DNA of 64,000 bases from Virgibacillus_F necropolis_A (GCF_044793635.1 NZ_CP084992.1:3844001-3908000), one strand, 5' to 3'. Numbered from the stretch's first letter, positions 42,948 to 51,617 are shown. The notes: generated from the sequence alone by a model not told the origin. Numbers and translations: made by a program.

Positions 42948-44155
42948 GAATTCGTGAGTTGTCTGCGTAAGAGAATGAAGAATGCTAAGGTTATTGTAAA
43001 GATGGTGAAGATTGGACCAAAAATTTGCAGGTAATCTAGAGTAATTTGCCAAAAAGTCTCCTGTGTGCTACTCGTTACCGGTAGATCATCCATATTAATT
43101 GCTTTTTGATTCAAATATAAAGGCTTATATAAAAATATAACAAGGATACTTGCGAATATACCATGAAGAATTCTGGCGAAAAAGTAAGGGAAGAAACGTA
43201 AATCTGATTTTGCCAAAATACTTGCGACTTGGGCCTGAATGGAAAATCCATTAAATCCTAAAATAAAACTTACTGCAATTACCTTCGCAATTAAAGGATC
43301 CGCGGCAACTTTTGTTATCAAGTCAGAACCAATCGTAATTTCAAATAGTCCAGAAAAGATCGGTAATGCTAACTCTATTGGCAATGAGAAAAGATGAAGT
43401 ATCAATTGTAAGCCACTCGCTATAATTGGTGATATGCCAATAATATATAATAGTTTTATAAAGACAGAGAAAATGATGATAAATCCTCCAACCATCACCA
43501 GCGTCTTGATGGAATTAATGACAGCGTCACCGAAAATTTCTCCAAATGGTCTGGGATCCGAGACTCTGGTCGTATGCATCTCTTTAAATGCCCGAATTAT
43601 TGATACCTTTTGTTTTTTATTTCTACTTTCTTCCTCATCTTCTTTACTTCCGTAGTAACGCATGCAAATTCCAACCAATGCATTTCCACCGTAGTGAGCT
43701 ATTGCAAGCAGTATCCCTAATTTTGTGTCATAAAAGAAGCCAACTGCCACTACACCGAAAATAAACAATGGACTGGAAGCATTTGTAAAGGATACCAACC
43801 TCTCCCCCTCAAGTCTGGTAAGTTGTTTTTCTTCACGAAGACGAACAGTGATTTTTGCCCCTGTAGGATAACCGCTAGCCATTCCCATTGCCCAGGCAAA
43901 GCTGCCAACTCCAGGCACATTAAACAATGGGCGCATTATTGGTTCACACAGTACCCCAATAAATTTTACAACACCAAATGCGATTAATAGTTCAGCAATT
44001 ATAAAAAAAGGAAGAAGAGAAGGAAATACCTTTTCCAGCCACATATTTAACCCACGTAAACTTGCTTCAAATGCCTCATCCGGATATGTAATTAATGCAA
44101 ACGTCATAAATATGGTTGTACCTGCAAAAAGTATACTAGCAATGATTTGTTTCAA
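42944..44155 (-). CDS. ylbJ: YlbJ, sporulation integral membrane protein
   Basis: A 403-residue membrane protein with about nine to ten helices and the GMASGYPTGAKI signature of the YlbJ/nucleoside recognition (Gate) group. In B. subtilis ylbJ is transcribed in the mother cell and needed for heat-resistant spores. The start is TTG at 44155 with AGGGGG 8 nt upstream. It is convergent with coaD and divergent from ylbL, as in B. subtilis. Confidence 0.92.
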   Translation of the reverse strand: MKQIIASILFAGTTIFMTFALITYPDEAFEASLRGLNMWLEKVFPSLLPFFIIAELLIAFGVVKFIGVLCEPIMRPLFNVPGVGSFAWAMGMASGYPTGAKITVRLREEKQLTRLEGERLVSFTNASSPLFIFGVVAVGFFYDTKLGILLAIAHYGGNALVGICMRYYGSKEDEEESRNKKQKVSIIRAFKEMHTTRVSDPRPFGEIFGDAVINSIKTLVMVGGFIIIFSVFIKLLYIIGISPIIASGLQLILHLFSLPIELALPIFSGLFEITIGSDLITKVAADPLIAKVIAVSFILGFNGFSIQAQVASILAKSDLRFFPYFFARILHGIFASILVIFLYKPLYLNQKAINMDDLPVTSSTQETFWQITLDYLQIFGPIFTIFTITLAFFILLRRQLTNS

Positions 44156-44389
44156 CTTAAAGCCCCCTAGTGAATGAGCTCATCCTGTACATATTTTTTT
44201 GATAGTAGTAGAATGATTTTAGCTTGTACATGAATACATTTAAATAGGTGTTAACATCTAAATTTGTTAAGCTAACAGCAGAAGAATAGATACAAGCTAT
44301 TATCACTATACGCTTTCGGTACATACATTTATGCTAAAACTTTTTAAAATTGAAATGTTCATATCGACAGGTACAGAAGGAGTTTTTTG

Positions 44390-45412
44390 ATGAAATTTAC
44401 GAAACGTCATTTGGTATATTTAATTATTGTAGTTGTGATTGCATTCTTTCTTTCGACTTATAAGCTTCCTTACTACATTTATAAACCTGGTGATGCAGGT
44501 TCCTTGAATCCGATTGTGGAGGTTGAAGGTGGATATGAAAGCGCGGGTGATATGCATCTTGTGACCGTTCGAGGTGGGCAAGCGACACCGATCCAATATG
44601 CGATGGCTAAAGTATTACCGCACCATGAGCTTCATCCGATTAAGGATATAAGGCCCGAAGGTGTTACAGAAAAAGAATATTTCCATGTACAATTACAAAT
44701 GATGGAAAGTTCCCAGGAAGCTGCTATAGTTGTAGCTTATACGGCAGCTGAAGAAGGAATCGACATTCAATATAATGGTGTATATGTTGTTACCATAATC
44801 GAGGGAATGCCTGCCGATGGTATTATGAAAATGGGGGACCGTATCATAGGTATTGACGGAAAACCGGTTGACAAATCTGAGGACCTAATTAAGTATGTTG
44901 AGGATAAACAGGCTGGAGATACAATTAAACTGGAAATTGTCCGCGGTGATAAACACATTACGAAAGAGATTGAATTAGAAGCCTTCGAAGAATTAGACAA
45001 TAAAGTAGGAATAGGAATTCAATTAGTTACCGACCGTGGTGTAGAGGTTGATCCTGATGTCACATTTTCAAGTGGAAATATTGGAGGTCCAAGTGCAGGG
45101 TTGATGTTTTCGTTAGAAATTTATGATCAATTGACAAAAAAAGACCTAACGAGTGGCTATGAAATTGCTGGAACAGGGGAAATTGACTACGAAGGAAATG
45201 TGCAACGCATTGGCGGTATAGACAAAAAGGTAATCGCAGCTGATGATGAAGGATGTAAAATTTTCTTCGCACCGAATGAAAACGGTGCTGAGGGTTCCAA
45301 TTATGAAGTAGCAAAAAAGACTGCTGAAGAAATTGGTACTGACATGAAAATCGTTCCTGTAGATACATTTGAAGACGCACTAAATTACTTACAAGAACTG
45401 GAAGAAAAGTAA
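44390..45412 (+). CDS. ylbL: YlbL, PDZ domain and Lon-like serine protease
   Basis: A membrane-anchored protease of the SepM/YlbL family, 340 residues: one N-terminal helix (about 8-26), a PDZ domain (about 120-205) and a Lon-type protease domain with catalytic Ser in GGPSAGLMF (near residue 234) and Lys in GIDKKVIAA (near 278). In B. subtilis it acts in the DNA-damage checkpoint by degrading YneA. ATG 44390 has AAGGAG 7 nt upstream; a TTG one codon earlier is less likely. Confidence 0.93.
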   Translation: MKFTKRHLVYLIIVVVIAFFLSTYKLPYYIYKPGDAGSLNPIVEVEGGYESAGDMHLVTVRGGQATPIQYAMAKVLPHHELHPIKDIRPEGVTEKEYFHVQLQMMESSQEAAIVVAYTAAEEGIDIQYNGVYVVTIIEGMPADGIMKMGDRIIGIDGKPVDKSEDLIKYVEDKQAGDTIKLEIVRGDKHITKEIELEAFEELDNKVGIGIQLVTDRGVEVDPDVTFSSGNIGGPSAGLMFSLEIYDQLTKKDLTSGYEIAGTGEIDYEGNVQRIGGIDKKVIAADDEGCKIFFAPNENGAEGSNYEVAKKTAEEIGTDMKIVPVDTFEDALNYLQELEEK

Positions 45413-45417
45413 TCGGA

Positions 45418-45461
45418 CAAAAAACTAGTTGACTTAAATAACACGTCAACTAGTTTTTTAT
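45418..45461. terminator. Terminator after ylbL
   Basis: AAAACTAGTTGAC/GTCAACTAGTTTT stem with T run at 45454-45459. It was probably shared with tmcAL before element A3 inserted at its T-tract. Confidence 0.92.
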
Positions 45462-45465
45462 ATTA

Positions 45466-45893
45466 GGCTGTTTTCGTAAAGATTGTTGCTTTTGAGAGAA
45501 TAGATATATATTGCGACGTAACTGCTGGTTGATTTCCGCTGCGGACCGTTGCGCACCTTAGGGCACGGCTTCAGCCTCCTCGCGGAAGACCACCGCTGCG
45601 GGGTCTTCAGACTCGTGCTGTTCCCGCAGGAGTCAACGATCCTCCGCTCCAATCAACTGCCGTAATAGTGAAAGGAGCTATATAGTACTGCTTCCAGACA
45701 CCAGCGAAGGAAAAACACGAAGACTCCTGCGGAAACAGCGAAGACGATGAGACCCCGCAGTGAGCGGTTTTTGCTCGCGAGGAGGCTCAGCGCGAGCCCT
45801 AAGGTGCGCGTAGTTATTTCCGGAGTGGTACGTTATGACGCGGTTTATATCAACTATGAAGATGAAATAGCAACAATGCGAACGAAAAGAGCC
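45466..45893 (+). mobile_element. Family A palindromic element, copy A3 (best preserved, MITE-like)
   Basis: A 428-bp element with no coding capacity. Left end GGCTGTTTTCGTAAAGATTG (then TTGC); right end, read inward, GGCTCTTTTCGTTCGCATTG (then TTGC). Both continue toward a GTAAC segment about 57-60 bp in. The element is exactly flanked by TTATATTA (45458-45465 and 45894-45901). The two arms (about 45525-45655 and 45715-45830) are inverted relatives with CTCCTGCGG, GACCCCGCAG and GCGAGGAGGCT. Both outer arms carry the TAAGGTGCGC cassette. Open frames in the arms are artefacts. Confidence 0.85.
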
Positions 45894-47105
45894 TTATATT
45901 ATTATTGGTGGCCCAATTTCCTGTTTAATGAAATCTCTTCTTAACGATGGCTTAAGAATGCTATAATAGGCATTGCTGGCTTTTTCCTCACTAATTAATA
46001 ACGGACTATTATGATGAGTTAATTGTGAAACAAGTGGTACATTCATAGCTTTCTTCTGTTGATTTAAATACGCCTGTCCTTGTTTTGTCATCCCTAACAA
46101 ACGAACATATGGAACAGATTCATTTGTTTTAATAAGCTGAATGTGCTCTTTTTTTGTATTTGTTAATATATGAACAAATACACGTTGGATTCTTGTCCAG
46201 GTGTAACGCTTCGTTTTAATTGCATCTACCCATTCATACAGTGACTGGGCATGCTTTGCTGTTTTTTTGATGCGATATTCAAGTCCTTCATCCACACCAT
46301 GTATTGCAGCTATTTCATTATGGTCCATTGTCATTACACGATATTGTAACAGTGAAAAATACTGTTCCCAGTTATGCCAGACTGCGGTCTTATGATAATA
46401 ATCCGTTAGCTGTTGTTTTGTACTGTTAGGAAAGGTTGAAGCACTGTGTTCTGTTATATGTCCTTCCTGTAATAACTGTTTACGTATACTTGTTGCACTG
46501 GCAATAGTACTTGAAATAGTTTGATCATGATAACCACTTTTTGTACGTTTTACCGTAAATGCTTTAATAGCTAAATCATGATCAAGAATTTCTTTTATAT
46601 AACTAAATCCAAGTATATTATTTGGTTGGGATAGATCCATTTCATCGGATGTCAGTCCTATCTGTTCATACGCGTGTTTACTAGCATCCGGAAATGATAA
46701 TCCTTTATGTAGGTTTTTACGTAATTCTGCTTGAAAAATAGTCTCTTTCTCTTTAAAGATCTCATAGCTTGATGTAAAATTAGAAGTAGTGCCAGATTCA
46801 CTACCAAAACAAATGGAAGATACCCCAATTTCATTTAGCGTTTGAACAGATCCTTTTGCAAACAGGTCACTGGATTGAACGGCATAAACAAATGGTAATT
46901 CCAGAACAATATCTATACCGCCTGCCAACGCTGCCCTAGTTCGATGAAATTTATCTATGATTGCGGGTTCACCACGTTGTAGGAAATTACCACTCATAAC
47001 AGCTATCATACAGGAAGCACTTGATTCCTTTTTCGCTTCTACTAAATGGTGAAGGTGGCCATTATGAAAAGGGTTATATTCGACTATTAAACCACATGCG
47101 TCCAC
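45894..47105 (-). CDS. tmcAL: tRNA(Met) cytidine acetate ligase TmcAL
   Basis: Activates acetate with ATP and acetylates the wobble cytidine 34 of elongator tRNA-Met (YlbM in B. subtilis). 403 residues; the nucleotidyltransferase motif EYNPFHNGHLHHL (about 9-21), MSGNFLQRGEPAI and DIVLELPFV are clear. The start is GTG with AGGAGTGG 5 nt upstream. The stop codon lies inside the 8-bp duplication made by element A3, which keeps the reading frame intact. Confidence 0.95.
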   Translation of the reverse strand: MDACGLIVEYNPFHNGHLHHLVEAKKESSASCMIAVMSGNFLQRGEPAIIDKFHRTRAALAGGIDIVLELPFVYAVQSSDLFAKGSVQTLNEIGVSSICFGSESGTTSNFTSSYEIFKEKETIFQAELRKNLHKGLSFPDASKHAYEQIGLTSDEMDLSQPNNILGFSYIKEILDHDLAIKAFTVKRTKSGYHDQTISSTIASATSIRKQLLQEGHITEHSASTFPNSTKQQLTDYYHKTAVWHNWEQYFSLLQYRVMTMDHNEIAAIHGVDEGLEYRIKKTAKHAQSLYEWVDAIKTKRYTWTRIQRVFVHILTNTKKEHIQLIKTNESVPYVRLLGMTKQGQAYLNQQKKAMNVPLVSQLTHHNSPLLISEEKASNAYYSILKPSLRRDFIKQEIGPPIII

Positions 47106-47301
47106 TTAAACCACTCCTAGTTGATTGTTAGAATCATTGTACCAAATAACGGAGTGTAACGCACTATCTTATACTAGTGTGATTATTCAACTATAGAGTG
47201 GGAACAATAATTAGAAGCAATTTATTAAACTGTAAAGAAAATATGTTGACAAAAGTCTTTTTTCCTTTTAAAATTACTCTTGTTGCCTAGAGGTGATAAT
47301 C

Positions 47302-47829
47302 ATGCAAATTGCTATTGGAAAAATTAAAAGAAGTTCATATAATGAGCCTTTTCATTTCGAGGAAAAAGTTGATGTTTCGGAACTTGAAACATTAAATAAT
47401 GATATACGTGAAATTGAACCTGTACAAGTGAAAGGTAATTGTTATATTCAAGGGGATACTATCATTTCAAATTTTACGATAAAAGGTGAAATGTTTTTAC
47501 CATGTGCAAGAACTCTTGTAGATGTTCCATTTCCTTTTACTATTTACGCTAAGGAAGTTTTCACATTATCTGAGTATTACGGAGATGAAGAAGCTGAAAA
47601 TGAAATTCATCCAATTAATGGAGAAACACTTGACTTAACGCCATATATAAAGGAAAATATTTTACTAGAGGTTCCTTTTCGAGTGTTTTCTGAGGATAAG
47701 GAAGCAGAAGAAAATGCTACTTTTAAAGGTAATGGTTGGGAGCTTGTGTCTCCTGATGAAAAAAAGCAAACAGTAGATCCTCGATTTAAAAAATTAGAGA
47801 ACTTATTTAACGACGACAAAGAAAAATAA
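47302..47829 (+). CDS. ylbN: YceD/DUF177 family protein (YlbN)
   Basis: A 175-residue protein of the YceD family (DUF177). The conserved core is CARTLVDVPFPF with the following acidic segment and LDLTPYIKENILLEVPFRVF. It is always next to rpmF and is thought to act in 23S rRNA or ribosome biogenesis. ATG 47302 follows AGAGGTGAT; the GTG at 47293 is inside that site. Confidence 0.9.
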   Translation: MQIAIGKIKRSSYNEPFHFEEKVDVSELETLNNDIREIEPVQVKGNCYIQGDTIISNFTIKGEMFLPCARTLVDVPFPFTIYAKEVFTLSEYYGDEEAENEIHPINGETLDLTPYIKENILLEVPFRVFSEDKEAEENATFKGNGWELVSPDEKKQTVDPRFKKLENLFNDDKEK

Positions 47830-47881
47830 GAATAGAGTCATTTTCAAATTTTATTTTCGTCATTTGAAGGAGGTGTAAGTC

Positions 47882-48055
47882 ATGGCAGTACCAAAAAGAA
47901 GAACGTCTAAAAAAGTGAAAAACCAACGTCGTACTCATAAAAAACTACACGTACCTGGCATGGTAGAATGTTCAAATTGTGGTGAATTAACTAAATCTCA
48001 CCACGTATGTAAGTCTTGTGGACATTACGGTGGAAAAGAAATTAAAGAAGCATAA
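47882..48055 (+). CDS. rpmF: Ribosomal protein L32
   Basis: A 57-residue basic protein, MAVPKRRTSKKVKNQRRTHK at the start, with a zinc ribbon (CSNCGELTKSHHVCKSC, four Cys). It is a large-subunit protein of the Zn-binding type, normal length. AAGGAGGTG precedes the ATG. It is co-transcribed with ylbN and ends at a terminator. Confidence 0.97.
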   Translation: MAVPKRRTSKKVKNQRRTHKKLHVPGMVECSNCGELTKSHHVCKSCGHYGGKEIKEA

Positions 48056-48063
48056 TTGATCAA

Positions 48064-48095
48064 GCAGACTGCACATTTTGTAGTCTGTTTTTTTA
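48064..48095 (+). terminator. Rho-independent terminator of rpmF
   Basis: CAGACTGCA/TGTAGTCTG stem (one G-T pair) followed by seven T at 48088-48094. The T-tract is the left target-site duplication of element A4. Confidence 0.88.
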
Positions 48096-48518
48096 GGCTC
48101 TTTTCGTACCCATTGTTGCTTTTCATCTTCATAGTTGATATAAACTGCGTCGTAACAGAAACATGATTTCCGCTGCGGGTAGTCGCGCACCTTAGGGTGG
48201 CTAGTGAGCCTCCTCGAGCTCCGCACTCCGGGGTCTCACCTATGCCTTTCCTCCCGCAGGAGTCGACTACCCGCAGCTCCAATCACAATCACTGAAGTTA
48301 TGAGCTGACCCTAGCGAAGGAAAAACACGGAGACTCCTGCGGGAAAGCGAAGTGATGAGCCCCCGCAGTGAGCGTTCTTTGCGATCGAGGAGGCTCAGCG
48401 CAAGCCCGCGGAAAGCGTAGTGATTTTTCCGTAGCGGTCGCAGGGCACTGAACAAGATCTTTGGTTACTTCGTAGTTTATATATTCTCTCAAGTGCAACA
48501 ATCTTTACGAAAACAGCC
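48096..48518 (+). mobile_element. Family A palindromic element, copy A4 (divergent core, intact ends)
   Basis: A 423-bp element with no genes. Left end GGCTCTTTTCGTACCCATTG (then TTGC); right end read inward GGCTGTTTTCGTAAAGATTG (then TTGC). It is exactly flanked by TTTTTTTA (48088-48095 and 48519-48526). The arms are related to those of A1-A3 but more diverged and the centre is shorter. The left outer arm has TAAGGTGCGC (as complement, 48185-48194), the right has GCGGAAAGC (48408-48416). Confidence 0.85.
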
Positions 48519-48550
48519 TTTTTTTAAATACATAAGAAGTAGGGGTAAGC

Positions 48551-49315
48551 ATGTATAAAACAATACAATATGAAACCTTTTCAGAAGGATACAGCATGAT
48601 TACATTAAATAGACCTGAGAAAAGAAATGCTGTATCGAATGAAATGGCTCAGGAATTAAAGGAAGCAATAAAACAAGCTAGAGAAACAAAAATAAAGTTT
48701 TTAGTAATTACTGGTGCGGGAGATAAGGTGTTTTGTGCTGGCGGGGATTTAAAAGATTTACACGGAGACTTATCACCTGGTGATGCTTTTCATCAATTGT
48801 ATGCGATGAAAGAGGTTCTATTTGATATTGTATCTTTCCCAGTCCCGACTATTTGCTTATTAAACGGTGATGCAGTTGGTGGGGGATGTGAAATAGCAAC
48901 TTCATGTGATTTTCGGATAGCTAAAGAATCCACCAATTTTGGTTTTGTCCAAACAAAACTTGGAATTACTCCCGGTTGGGGTGGTGGAGCGCTTTTATAT
49001 GATAAGGTTCATTCAAGCTTTGCTTATTATTGGCTAATAGAAGCCGAAAAATACGAAGCTGTCTATTTGAAGGAAAAAGGGTGGATTCATAGAATAGTTC
49101 CTACCGAATTATGGGATGATCAAACGGAAGTCTTATCATCCTATGTTTCAAAATCTTTGGCTCAAATGGAAATTTTAAGTAAGCAATACAAACAAAAAGT
49201 TGGGGTACTAGGTTTGTCTGCATTAATGGATGATGAGGTCCGGAATTGTTCCTTGCTATGGGATTCAAAAGAACATATTGATGCTGTAAATCGGTTTTTA
49301 AATAAAAATGGATAG
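48551..49315 (+). CDS. Enoyl-CoA hydratase/isomerase family protein
   Basis: A crotonase-fold protein of 254 residues. The oxyanion-hole segments FCAGGDLKDL and GDAVGGGCEIA are present, and TKLGITPGWGGG carries the region of the second catalytic Glu (here Gly/Ile context, so hydratase activity is not assured). It may act in fatty acid or amino acid degradation, or as a decarboxylase or isomerase. It lies behind element A4 between rpmF and gerR, where I recall no such gene in B. subtilis. Confidence 0.83.
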   Translation: MYKTIQYETFSEGYSMITLNRPEKRNAVSNEMAQELKEAIKQARETKIKFLVITGAGDKVFCAGGDLKDLHGDLSPGDAFHQLYAMKEVLFDIVSFPVPTICLLNGDAVGGGCEIATSCDFRIAKESTNFGFVQTKLGITPGWGGGALLYDKVHSSFAYYWLIEAEKYEAVYLKEKGWIHRIVPTELWDDQTEVLSSYVSKSLAQMEILSKQYKQKVGVLGLSALMDDEVRNCSLLWDSKEHIDAVNRFLNKNG

Positions 49316-49353
49316 AAACAATTAAAGATTCTAATGAAAATAGCAATCGATTA

Positions 49354-49382
49354 GTCTATCATCGCTACCTTTCGCATACATT
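49354..49382 (+). promoter_or_regulatory. Candidate sigma-E promoter of gerR
   Basis: CATACATT (49375-49382) fits the sigma-E -10 consensus; GTCTATC (49354-49360) lies 14 bp upstream in the -35 position. gerR is sigma-E-dependent in B. subtilis. Assigned by eye. Confidence 0.45.
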
Positions 49383-49409
49383 TATAGCAAATAGTTAAGG
49401 AGTGATGGT

Positions 49410-49895
49410 ATGAATCGTACGCGTCAGGATGCGTGGTCAAGTGATGAGGATGTTATCTTAGCAGATACAGTACTTCGGTATATAAGAGAGGGAAAGACAC
49501 AACTTGAAGCATTTAAGGATGTAGCAAATCAATTATCCCGCACATCAGCAGCTTGCGGATTTAGGTGGAACGCAACCATTAGAAAAAACTACCAGGATGT
49601 AGTTAATGTGGCAAAGGAGGAACGAAAAAACAAAACACATAACAATGCAAGAAGCTTAAACGATAATACATTGGAAAGCAATCAAGATACAATAGAAACT
49701 GCAATCCTATTATTGGAAAATATGAAGAATTCTTATTCAGATGAACATAGTATTCAAAAAAAGGAACAAGAGAATGCTGTGAAGAAATTGGAGGAAGAAA
49801 ACATTCATCTTAAAACGGTATTGCACCGTTATGATGAAGCCTGGAAAGAAATGGGCAATCTTTGGAGTTGGGTAAAATCTTCTGTAAAGAACTAA
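49410..49895 (+). CDS. gerR: GerR/RsfA family sporulation transcription regulator
   Basis: A 161-residue protein with an N-terminal Myb/SANT-like domain (RQDAWSSDEDVILADTVLRYI; SRTSAACGFRWNATIRK) and a C-terminal coiled coil (about 105-150, rich in Glu/Lys). This is the RsfA family; the position next to rpmF and ylbP identifies it as the YlbO (GerR) orthologue, a mother-cell regulator of sigma-E genes. The paralogue RsfA (forespore) has the same domain, so position decides. AAGGAGTGA precedes the ATG. Confidence 0.85.
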   Translation: MNRTRQDAWSSDEDVILADTVLRYIREGKTQLEAFKDVANQLSRTSAACGFRWNATIRKNYQDVVNVAKEERKNKTHNNARSLNDNTLESNQDTIETAILLLENMKNSYSDEHSIQKKEQENAVKKLEEENIHLKTVLHRYDEAWKEMGNLWSWVKSSVKN

Positions 49896-50033
49896 TGGAA
49901 AAGTGGGTGGCATCGTATTCTTTATGTATAAGATTTCCCATCGAATTAATTGGCTTATCGTCAAGTGCTAACGGTGACGGAAGCCTTCATTTTTCTAACA
50001 TTTCAATCCTTGAAAATTTGTACATTTATAGAA

Positions 50034-50078
50034 TAAAAAAAGGGCATGACTGATGTAATTTCATCAATCATGCCTTTA
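50034..50078. terminator. Bidirectional terminator between gerR and ylbP
   Basis: AAAGGGCATGACTGATG pairs with CATCAATCATGCCTTT, with A and T flanks. Confidence 0.9.
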
Positions 50079-50079
50079 C

Positions 50080-50553
50080 TTATTCTTTTTCTTTTACTCC
50101 AGCTGGCATCCAAATATATGGATTTTCACCCAGATCACGTTCCATTTCGTATTTGGCTTTTTGGAATCCCATTTCTTCCCAAAATCCCTGCGAATTTATT
50201 CTAGGGTTCGTCTTGATTGGTAATTCATCTTTCTTTGCAAATTCAACTAGTGCTCTTCCATAGCCTTTTCCACGATAATCAGGCAAAACCTCTAATTTCC
50301 AAAGTTCTAGATAATCTTGAGGTGGTTTAAAATATGCATCATATTTAGCTCTCACCTTATATAAGCTCATTCTTGCTACAAGGTTGTTACCAAAATAAAT
50401 ACCATAAAATGGAGAGTTACTATCATTTTCTACAATATTGCTTTGTAGGTCTTCCAGCATGGAAAGCTCCTGATTTCCATACGCTTTAAAGTGTTTAAAT
50501 TTTTCGAGTGTTTTATAATTGATTAGTAGCTTTTCAACCTTAATATTTTCCAC
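50080..50553 (-). CDS. ylbP: YlbP, GNAT family N-acetyltransferase
   Basis: A 157-residue acetyltransferase. The acetyl-CoA loop is LEVLPDYRGKGYGRALV (about 88-104). MENIKVEKLLINYKTLEKFK and the C-terminal EMERDLGENPYIWMP match B. subtilis YlbP. The substrate is unknown. The start is GTG with AAGGGGG 8 nt upstream. Confidence 0.88.
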   Translation of the reverse strand: MENIKVEKLLINYKTLEKFKHFKAYGNQELSMLEDLQSNIVENDSNSPFYGIYFGNNLVARMSLYKVRAKYDAYFKPPQDYLELWKLEVLPDYRGKGYGRALVEFAKKDELPIKTNPRINSQGFWEEMGFQKAKYEMERDLGENPYIWMPAGVKEKE

Positions 50554-50736
50554 TATCTATTCCCCCTTTGCAGTACTATATTTCCTATATATAATTTAAT
50601 TATAATATAAACCAATTAAGAATGAAACGAACAGCACGAAGAATTTAATTTGGAAGAGCCATTGGATTTTCGTTACAAGAAGGCGTTTGTTTGCTACAAT
50701 TAGCTAATAGAGGCTTTAAAGTGGGAGGAAGAGTTG

Positions 50737-51615
50737 ATGAGGATTGGAGTTTTAGGTGGTGGATCAGTTGGTTTATTAGTTGCTAGATACTTAAGTGAAA
50801 ACCACGAAGTGACAGTTTATGTAAGGAGAAATCAACAAAAACAAAAACTAAATGATCACGGATTATTTTTATCAAGTCATACAACTCCCTGCAAAGTAAA
50901 GGCATTAATGACCAATGAGTTAAAAGATGAAGAGTGTGTTATTGTATGTGTAAAACAACCAGATATGAATTCTGTTTTACCGTTACTTTCCTATATGAAT
51001 GAAAAAACCCCAATCATTTTCCTGCAAAATGGAATGGGTCATATCGATCTTATCCGTGATATAGCACAACCAGTCTATATTGGGATTGTAACGCATGGAG
51101 CTTTGCGTAAAAGTGATCATATTATTACACATACAGGAAAAGGCATTATTAAATTAGCAAACTTTAGTGGTAGCGAAGAAAACTTATCTGCTATTATACA
51201 TAGGTTGAACAATGAATTCTTTCCATTTCAGATAGAAAAAGACTGGCAGAAGGTATTAGCAGAAAAGCTGGTGATTAATGCAGTGATTAACCCGCTTACT
51301 GCAATATTTGAAGTTCCAAATGGCGATATATTACGAAATACGTATTTGATGAACTTAGCTAAGGAATTGTGCCGTGAAGCATGTTACATATTACAATTAG
51401 ATTATATGGATCAGTGGAACCATGTTCAAACCGTTGCCAATAATACAAAAGAAAATGTGAGTTCCATGTGGAAGGACTTAAAAAGCAATCGAAAATCGGA
51501 GAATGAAGCAATCTCTGGTTATTTAGTAAAGAAATCAAATTCAGCCGTACCATATACAACATTTGTTTATAACAGCATGAAGGCATTAGAAGTGAAAAAG
51601 GGGATAAATGAATAA
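50737..51615 (+). CDS. panE: 2-dehydropantoate 2-reductase
   Basis: NADPH-dependent reductase of the pantothenate (CoA) pathway, 292 residues (YlbQ in B. subtilis). The Rossmann motif GVLGGGSVGLLVA is near the N-terminus, KQPDMNSVLPLL and FLQNGMGH follow, and the catalytic Lys/Asn region KLVINAVINPLTA is present. ATG 50737 has GGGAGGA 7 nt upstream. With coaD upstream the window holds two CoA-pathway genes. Confidence 0.9.
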   Translation: MRIGVLGGGSVGLLVARYLSENHEVTVYVRRNQQKQKLNDHGLFLSSHTTPCKVKALMTNELKDEECVIVCVKQPDMNSVLPLLSYMNEKTPIIFLQNGMGHIDLIRDIAQPVYIGIVTHGALRKSDHIITHTGKGIIKLANFSGSEENLSAIIHRLNNEFFPFQIEKDWQKVLAEKLVINAVINPLTAIFEVPNGDILRNTYLMNLAKELCREACYILQLDYMDQWNHVQTVANNTKENVSSMWKDLKSNRKSENEAISGYLVKKSNSAVPYTTFVYNSMKALEVKKGINE

Positions 51616-51617
51616 AA

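Noticed and set aside
49895..50053. 52-codon frame overlapping the gerR stop
   Set aside because: It has no ribosome site, and its end lies inside the stem of the bidirectional terminator.
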